Of a stretch of DNA of 64,000 bases, positions 59,362 to 64,000 are shown piece after piece. The notes beneath the pieces are model-generated. The model did not search any database. It was given only the letters and a program-made list of their open reading frames with translations, and had not been told where the DNA came from. This DNA is from Pelagicoccus albus (GTDB lineage: Bacteria; Verrucomicrobiota; Verrucomicrobiia; Opitutales; Opitutaceae). Made by a program: the position numbers and the translations under genes. Where the stretch lies: NCBI RefSeq assembly GCF_014230145.1, contig NZ_JACHVC010000013.1, forward strand, positions 558,001-622,000. The letters are read 5' to 3'. The stretch's first letter is position 1. Every line of letters begins with the position of its first letter.

Positions 59362-59943
59362 CTACAGCCACTTTGGAACCGTCACCTTTTCGAAGCTGAG
59401 TAAACCTTCCAACAGGGCCTTTGCATCGCTTTCCACCACTACCGAGTTTCTGTGAGCGGCTGGCAAAAATGCTTCTTGAATCATGTGATCGATAAAACCC
59501 ATGAACGGTTCAAAATAGCCGTCCACGCTGAACAAGCCGGGCGGTTTATCGAGATCGCCCAATTGGTTAAGCGTCCAAACTTCTAAAAATTCTTCCATCG
59601 TACCGATTCCGCCTGGCATCCCGATAAAAGCGTCGGCGAGCTGCGCCATGCGGTGTTTTCGCTCCTTCATGGTGGCAGTGACTTCGTGTCCTGTGAGCCC
59701 ATCATGAAGATGCCCTTTTCCCAATAGTCGCTCCGTAATCACACCGTAAGCTTCGCCTCCGTTTTCCAGAACCGCGTCAGCAATCGCTCCCATCAAGCCT
59801 TTGTGTGTGCCTCCATAAATCAGCCGGATGCCGGACTTCGCCAGCAAAGTGCCAAGCTCCTTCGCCGAATCCATGTACTTGGTTCCAGCTCCCGTATTCG
59901 AACCGCAATACACAGCGATCGATTTTATAGAATTCGTTGTCAT
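59362..59943 (-). CDS. LOG-family (TIGR00730) nucleotide phosphoribohydrolase
   Basis: The 193-residue protein begins at the ATG at 59943 (MTTNSIKSIAVYCGSN). It has RLIYGGTHKGLMGA, MKERKHRMAQLADAFIGMPG, GGIGTMEEFLEVWTLNQLG and a C-terminal SFEKVTVPKW. This is the LONELY GUY family with the PGGxGTxxE motif, which removes ribose phosphate from nucleotides such as AMP or cytokinin nucleotides. The usual length is about 180-200. It converges with the NUDIX gene. A link to base release for catabolism is possible but not shown. Confidence 0.92.
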   Translation of the reverse strand: MTTNSIKSIAVYCGSNTGAGTKYMDSAKELGTLLAKSGIRLIYGGTHKGLMGAIADAVLENGGEAYGVITERLLGKGHLHDGLTGHEVTATMKERKHRMAQLADAFIGMPGGIGTMEEFLEVWTLNQLGDLDKPPGLFSVDGYFEPFMGFIDHMIQEAFLPAAHRNSVVVESDAKALLEGLLSFEKVTVPKWL

Positions 59944-59974
59944 AAAAATTATTCTCCAGATTTGCGTTTGAAGG

Positions 59975-60736
59975 TTAACGACTCCGTCTTGTGGCCCAGC
60001 CAGCAAAACGTTGTTCGAGCAAGGCAAAGACTCCGTACAGCAACACGCCTAGAAAGGCCAGGATCAGTAGACCAGCAAAGACAAGCGGCACGTTGAATGA
60101 CGAGGACGCAATCATCATCATGTTGCCAATTCCTTTGTTGGAGGCGACGGTCTCCGCCACCACCGCTCCGACAAAAGCCAGAGTGATCGCTACTTTGAGT
60201 GAGGCGAAAAAATAAGGTAGCGAACGCGGCAAGCTCACATTCCAGAGTATCTCTCGGCGGCTCGCTTTCATCGCCCGCATCACGTCGATTAGCTCTGGTT
60301 CCACGTTGGCGATGCCCGTGGCCACATTAACTACGATCGGAAAGACGCAAATGATCATCGCAGTCAAAATCGCTGGTACTGAACCAGCGCCAAACCACAG
60401 GACGAAAATGGGTACCACGGCCACCTTGGGAACCGAGGATATGCCAACCAGCAAGGGATATCCAGTGTCGTAAACCAATCGCGACGAACCAATCGCCACA
60501 CCGAGGAAAAGCCCGCAAATCACGCCTAGCGCGAAACCGAGCAAAGTGGTGTAAAGAGTCTGGTAAGCATGCGGCAGTATACCCGACCAATAATCAATAA
60601 GAGCGGTAAACACTTGGCTCGGCCTGGGGAGCACCAACTCCGATATCTGGAAAACGACTACTACCACCTCCCACAATACAAATACCGCGACAAACAAAGA
60701 TAACGACGCCAGAAATCGCTTGATTCTATCCCTCAT
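59975..60736 (-). CDS. ABC transporter permease (NitT/TauT/SsuC type, complete set)
   Basis: The 253-residue membrane protein has about six hydrophobic segments, the coupling-loop region PKVAVVPIFVLWFGAG and a C-terminal GNMMMIASSSFNV segment. It overlaps the ATPase gene by ATGA. Together with that ATPase and the Tat-type binding protein it forms a complete three-gene ABC importer, in contrast to the scattered binding proteins elsewhere. Confidence 0.9.
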   Translation of the reverse strand: MRDRIKRFLASLSLFVAVFVLWEVVVVVFQISELVLPRPSQVFTALIDYWSGILPHAYQTLYTTLLGFALGVICGLFLGVAIGSSRLVYDTGYPLLVGISSVPKVAVVPIFVLWFGAGSVPAILTAMIICVFPIVVNVATGIANVEPELIDVMRAMKASRREILWNVSLPRSLPYFFASLKVAITLAFVGAVVAETVASNKGIGNMMMIASSSFNVPLVFAGLLILAFLGVLLYGVFALLEQRFAGWATRRSR

Positions 60737-61530
60737 CGAGCAAACTCCTGTGTTTGTTTTTTTGGTACAGAGATCAAAGCGTGCAACTCTTGAACTAAGC
60801 TGGAAAACTCAGGCTGAAACGTCGTCTGCAAGCTACGGGGCCGCGGAAAGCTCACAGAGCGATCTTCAAGAATCCGCCCCGGCCGTGGACTCATCACACA
60901 AATACGGGTGGCGAGATACGCAGCCTCCCTCAGGTCGTGAGTGACAAGCATAACCGTCGGTTTTTTGCTCAGCCAAAGATCCTGCAAGGTACCCCAAAGC
61001 TCTTCTCGAGTAAACTGATCGAGCGCGCCAAAAGGTTCGTCAAGCAGCAGCAAATCCGGCTCGTGCACCAGAGCTCGGCAAAGATTCGCCCGTTGCATCA
61101 TACCACCCGACAACTGCCAAGGCTGCTTTTCAGCAAACGAAAGTAGCCCCACCTGATCGAGCAGCTGATCGACTCGATCCTTATACTCGTTGTATCTTTT
61201 CTTTCGATACTCTGCCTTGTAGGGTGGCACGATTTTGAGCGGCATCATGACATTTTTCCGAATGCTAAGCCACGGCAATAAGTTAGCCGATTGAAACGCC
61301 ATCCCCACTCTCACCGACTCGACCCCACAAAATTCTAGAGCGCCTGAGCTCGGTGCCAGAAGCTCGCTGGCCAATTTCAGCAGGGTCGACTTCCCGCAGC
61401 CAGACGGACCAACAAGCGCTATAAAATCCCCCTGTTCGATCGAGAGGTTCGTCGGGCTCAACGCCAAGGTAGCGTCAGCCCCATCACCATAAGTGACGCT
61501 GACATCTCGGAACTGAATGAGCGGTTTCAA
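60733..61530 (-). CDS. ABC transporter ATP-binding protein (NitT/TauT/SsuB type, complete set)
   Basis: The 265-residue ATPase has Walker A GPSGCGKSTLL, LSGGMMQRANLC, LLLLDEPFGALDQFTR and a switch His in VTHDLREAAYLA. It begins with a TTG that has only weak ribosome-binding support. It precedes the permease and follows the binding protein, which starts the leftward operon. This is the second ABC core in the window and could also serve orphan binding proteins. Confidence 0.92.
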   Translation of the reverse strand: MKPLIQFRDVSVTYGDGADATLALSPTNLSIEQGDFIALVGPSGCGKSTLLKLASELLAPSSGALEFCGVESVRVGMAFQSANLLPWLSIRKNVMMPLKIVPPYKAEYRKKRYNEYKDRVDQLLDQVGLLSFAEKQPWQLSGGMMQRANLCRALVHEPDLLLLDEPFGALDQFTREELWGTLQDLWLSKKPTVMLVTHDLREAAYLATRICVMSPRPGRILEDRSVSFPRPRSLQTTFQPEFSSLVQELHALISVPKKQTQEFAR

Positions 61531-61551
61531 GGGGAATTGGCAGGCAAACTA

Positions 61552-62601
61552 TCAGAGTAGCTTGTAGAGTCTATCGCTTTCAGGAGGCAGAAACTCCGGC
61601 GTATAAATTTCTTCGATACTCGGAGTTCTGGGCAGTCCGTACGCCTCGACTACCGTATCGATCGCTCCGCTGAATCTTTCCTCATCAATCGCCCCCAGCC
61701 CGTGAGTAGCGATTTCCGGATGGTTCATTTCAAATTCTAGCGTGGCGAGTAAACGCTCCTTCTCGACTCTCCGGTTAATCAGCCCTTCCCGCTTCGCCAC
61801 CGCTGCGATTCCCGCATTGGGATCCGCGATCACGTCTGAAATCCCGCGATTAATGCCGTGAACCAAACCTCTCACAATCTCCGGTTTGTCGACCGCAAGC
61901 TCTCTGTTTACGATGATCCCGTTGGAGTAGAGATCGATTCCGTAATCGCTGAAATTGATGAACCGCAGATCGTTGTCCGGATCCATCCCTGAAAGTTTCG
62001 CGGAAAAACGAATTGTATTCACGTATCCAAAAACGCCATCCACCTGTTTCGTGCGCAGCATTTGTTCGCGCATGTTCGGTTGGAAGTGAACGATATCGAT
62101 ATTGGACGTATCAATCCCCGCCCCTTTGCTAAAGATGGAAAAAAGCTTAAGCGCTCCATCATTTGGAGCTCCCCCTAAGGTGCGGCCGGCCAGATCCTTG
62201 GCAGTCTTGATCGGTCCATCCTTCAGCACCGCGATCGTGAACGGTGGCGTGTTGTAGAGCTGATAGACACACACAGGGGCCTCCTCTGGCTTCTGAGCCG
62301 CGAGTTGGATCAGCGCGTTCACATCTCCGAAACCAACATCGTAGATACCAGCGACTTTTCCGACCGCAGCGCCGGAACCGTTTCCCTGGTCAATCTGGAT
62401 GTCGATCCCCGCTTTCGCGAAATAGCCACGATCCTGGGCGAGAAAGTACCAAGCCTGCGGGCCTTCGTAACGCCAGTTCAGCACCATCTTCAGCTTAGTG
62501 TCAGCCGCCTTGAGAATATTCGGAAAACCAAAAAGCGAGGCGGCGGAAGCAACGGCGGTCTTTTGAAGGAAATTTCGTCTCGAAAGCTCGGGGTTAGTCA
62601 T
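61552..62601 (-). CDS. NMT1/THI5-like substrate-binding protein with Tat signal (group B, copy 3)
   Basis: The 349-residue protein begins at the ATG at 62601. It has a twin-arginine signal SRRNFLQKTAVASAASLFG followed by a cleavage-like region, no lipobox Cys, then KLKMVLNWRYEGPQAWYFLA, YFAKAGIDIQIDQGNGSG, DVGFGDVNALIQLA and C-terminal IYTPEFLPPESDRLYKLL. It is the binding protein of the complete ABC set. Tat export implies folding before export, different from the lipoproteins elsewhere. The longer frame to 62757 is unlikely. Confidence 0.9.
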   Translation of the reverse strand: MTNPELSRRNFLQKTAVASAASLFGFPNILKAADTKLKMVLNWRYEGPQAWYFLAQDRGYFAKAGIDIQIDQGNGSGAAVGKVAGIYDVGFGDVNALIQLAAQKPEEAPVCVYQLYNTPPFTIAVLKDGPIKTAKDLAGRTLGGAPNDGALKLFSIFSKGAGIDTSNIDIVHFQPNMREQMLRTKQVDGVFGYVNTIRFSAKLSGMDPDNDLRFINFSDYGIDLYSNGIIVNRELAVDKPEIVRGLVHGINRGISDVIADPNAGIAAVAKREGLINRRVEKERLLATLEFEMNHPEIATHGLGAIDEERFSGAIDTVVEAYGLPRTPSIEEIYTPEFLPPESDRLYKLL

Positions 62602-62714
62602 CGTTTTTCTAAGTGAAGTCGACACAGCGCGAAACAGGGTCGGCGAAGTGATTCCGCATTCAGCAAAAGCTGTACCACCTCGGACAGCGCCATGATCGTA
62701 TGAATGGCTCAACA

Positions 62715-63425
62715 TCAGCCGAATTTCTCGGCGATGAACTGAACCATCATGCCCCATGACCGAGAGTCTGTTAGAGCATCGTACTTTGCATGCCCCGGAC
62801 GGTTAGCCTTCCGGTCAGTGAAGGCGTGCACCTGTCCACCAAAATGCACTAGCTGCCAATCTGCGTCCACTGCCCGCATCTCGGCCATAAATCCAGCAAC
62901 CTCCTCGTCTGGAATCCCCGGATCCTCGGCTCCGTGCAATACCAAGACGCTGGGCTTAATCGTATCTCCCTGCCCCAACGCTAGCGGCGACTTAAGAGTA
63001 CCGTGCAGGGAGACAACTCCCAGAACTGGAGCTGAAATGCGAGCGAGCTCCAATACGCACATACCGCCAAAGCAATATCCCGTTGCGATAACCTTGCTTG
63101 AATCAACCTCCTGCAGAGCGGCCAAGTTCTCCAGGGCAGCCGTAGCCCGTTGGCGAGTCACTTCGCGATCCGCCTTGAGAGGTTTGATCACTTCATAGGC
63201 CTCATCGAAAGTTTCTGGGCGCGTATCTACTCCGTACATATCGACAATCATGACCACGTATCCTAGGGTCGAATACTTTTCTAGCATCTCGTCCCAGTAG
63301 TCGTTGGGACCCCATAAGTTTGGAAAAACGATGAGAGCGGGGCCGGGCTTTTCAGAAAAAGGTGGGATGTAGCAACGGGATTCGAAAGTGATCGACCCGA
63401 CTGAGTAGGTAATCGTTCGGAGCAT
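62715..63425 (-). CDS. dienelactone hydrolase-family protein
   Basis: The 236-residue alpha/beta-hydrolase has the catalytic triad: Cys in ATGYCFGGMC, Asp in LHGAEDPGIP, and His in GGQVHAFTD. The oxyanion glycine region is FPNLWGPND. Dienelactone hydrolases open lactones in aromatic ring breakdown. It sits upstream of the Tat binding protein in the same leftward direction, with about 110 bases between, and it is divergent from the PNPOx-like gene. A role in ring breakdown is plausible; no direct evidence. Confidence 0.9.
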   Translation of the reverse strand: MLRTITYSVGSITFESRCYIPPFSEKPGPALIVFPNLWGPNDYWDEMLEKYSTLGYVVMIVDMYGVDTRPETFDEAYEVIKPLKADREVTRQRATAALENLAALQEVDSSKVIATGYCFGGMCVLELARISAPVLGVVSLHGTLKSPLALGQGDTIKPSVLVLHGAEDPGIPDEEVAGFMAEMRAVDADWQLVHFGGQVHAFTDRKANRPGHAKYDALTDSRSWGMMVQFIAEKFG

Positions 63426-63482
63426 AGGCCCGTCTTAGCAAGAAACCTGCCGAGCAAAGCGGAGTGAACTATCCACTACTGA

Positions 63483-63502
63483 AGAAAGTGGGCTCACTTT
63501 CT
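63483..63502. promoter_or_regulatory. inverted repeat upstream of the PNPOx-like gene
   Basis: A perfect 7-base stem GAAAGTG / CACTTTC with a GGCT loop, plus an outer A/T pair (8 bases as a whole), sits 14 bases before the ATG at 63517. It could be an operator or an RNA hairpin in the leader. No T-run follows, so it is not a terminator. Confidence 0.4.
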
Positions 63503-63516
63503 GCTAGGGCCTGCCT

Positions 63517-64000
63517 ATGTCTCTCTCGCTCCTCGACGAGCTTATCCTCGAATTCCAAAGCGCTAAAGACGCGTCAGAACCAAACGCGTTTCTCGGCTCG
63601 CTTGCGACTTGCGATAGTAGCGGACAAGCACGCGTGAGGACAGTCGTTATCCACGAACTCACGGCTAAAGGCCTCCTCCTTGTCGCTAGCGAATTTCATC
63701 AAAAGTGGAGACAACTCTCCGCAAACCCAAAAGCGGAAATCATGCTTTGGTGGCCAAGCCTTGGCCTGCAATACCGGATAACCGGCAAGTGCATTAGCCA
63801 AAGCCCGGATGTAGCCTCAGCTCGTTGGAGCCAACTACCACCTAGCGTTCGCCGACTCGACCTTGCCTACGGGGACGGCTTCATCCCCGGCCAAGCGATC
63901 GAGAGCATCGAGAAAGTTTCCGAAACCGTAGCCGAACGAAGCGAAGGCAAATCCATAGAAACTACGCCTAGCCACGTCCGAGCCATTCTTTTCGAACCCG
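63517..64000 (+). CDS. pyridoxamine 5'-phosphate oxidase-like FMN-binding protein (3' end cut by window edge)
   Basis: The forward frame from the ATG at 63517 stays open to the right edge, giving 161 codons. Translation shows EPNAFLGSLATCDSSGQ, then RVRTVVIHELTAKGLLLV, FHQKWRQLSANPKAEIMLWW, and LGLQYRITGKC, the order of FMN and substrate features in the PdxH/PNPOx family. Family members oxidise pyridoxine or pyridoxamine phosphate or use FMN for other reactions. The C-terminal part after SIETTPSHVRAILFEP is missing. Confidence 0.78.
   Translation, partial: MSLSLLDELILEFQSAKDASEPNAFLGSLATCDSSGQARVRTVVIHELTAKGLLLVASEFHQKWRQLSANPKAEIMLWWPSLGLQYRITGKCISQSPDVASARWSQLPPSVRRLDLAYGDGFIPGQAIESIEKVSETVAERSEGKSIETTPSHVRAILFEP

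Noticed and set aside
1-64000. CRISPR arrays, tRNA or rRNA genes, insertion sequences, prophage
   Set aside because: No repeat-spacer pattern, no clover-leaf or ribosomal sequence and no transposase or phage protein was recognised by eye.

Overview
The window looks like a chromosomal piece of a Gram-negative, probably aquatic bacterium. It has a TonB-dependent outer-membrane receptor, many lipobox lipoproteins and one Tat-exported binding protein. The gene content (NMT1/THI5-type binding proteins, P450s, ring-opening amidohydrolases) would fit an opitutal member of the Verrucomicrobiota, but that placement is an inference without marker genes. No rRNA, tRNA, insertion sequence, phage gene or CRISPR array was seen.

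Almost the whole window is dedicated to uptake and breakdown of small nitrogen heterocycles and their ureide or amide products. 1-6228 (minus) holds a class II aldolase-like protein, a DUF1989 protein, an enamidase-like amidohydrolase, two DUF1185 proteins, an N-carbamoyl-type cysteine hydrolase and a hydantoinase-like protein. 6528-9390 (plus) holds a COG0402 deaminase and an aldehyde dehydrogenase. 9403-15030 (minus) is a tightly overlapping operon, P450 - binding lipoprotein - AtzH/HpxZ-like - AtzG/HpxX-like - AtzE/HpxY-like amidase - AtzD/barbiturase-like hydrolase. 15251-22639 holds a PuuE-like protein, a flavin monooxygenase, riboflavin synthase, an SDR, a second P450, a metallo-beta-lactamase-fold protein and a nitrilase-family amidase.

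22726-29588 (plus) is a complete BMP/PnrA-type nucleoside ABC transporter followed by an FAD-linked oxidase and an unusual creatininase-fold protein. 29612-38938 has an amidase diverging from an NCS2 permease, then a TonB receptor with a clear terminator, then a binding protein - second AtzD-like hydrolase - amidase run. 38952-47345 has a CodA-like deaminase and a binding protein facing an operon of two P450s, a binding protein, an NCS2 permease and an ABC permease. 47368-51640 holds the ABC ATPase, a class A flavoprotein hydroxylase, a DUF3891 protein and a third NCS2 permease. 51655-58907 is a pair of divergent modules, each with an FAD-linked oxidase and a THI5-like lipoprotein, plus an O-methyltransferase and two creatininase-fold proteins on one arm. 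58945-64000 ends with a NUDIX protein, a LOG-family protein, a full ABC transporter with a Tat-dependent binding protein, a dienelactone hydrolase and a partial PNPOx-like protein.

Working model (inference): the TonB receptor and binding proteins capture a purine-, pyrimidine-, triazine- or flavin-like ring. P450s and flavoproteins oxidise or dealkylate it, deaminases turn amino into oxo groups, AtzD/barbiturase-type enzymes open the ring, and amidases, carbamoyl hydrolases and creatininase-fold enzymes release nitrogen and carbon. Several of these enzymes have altered catalytic residues, so the true substrate may not be a classical one.
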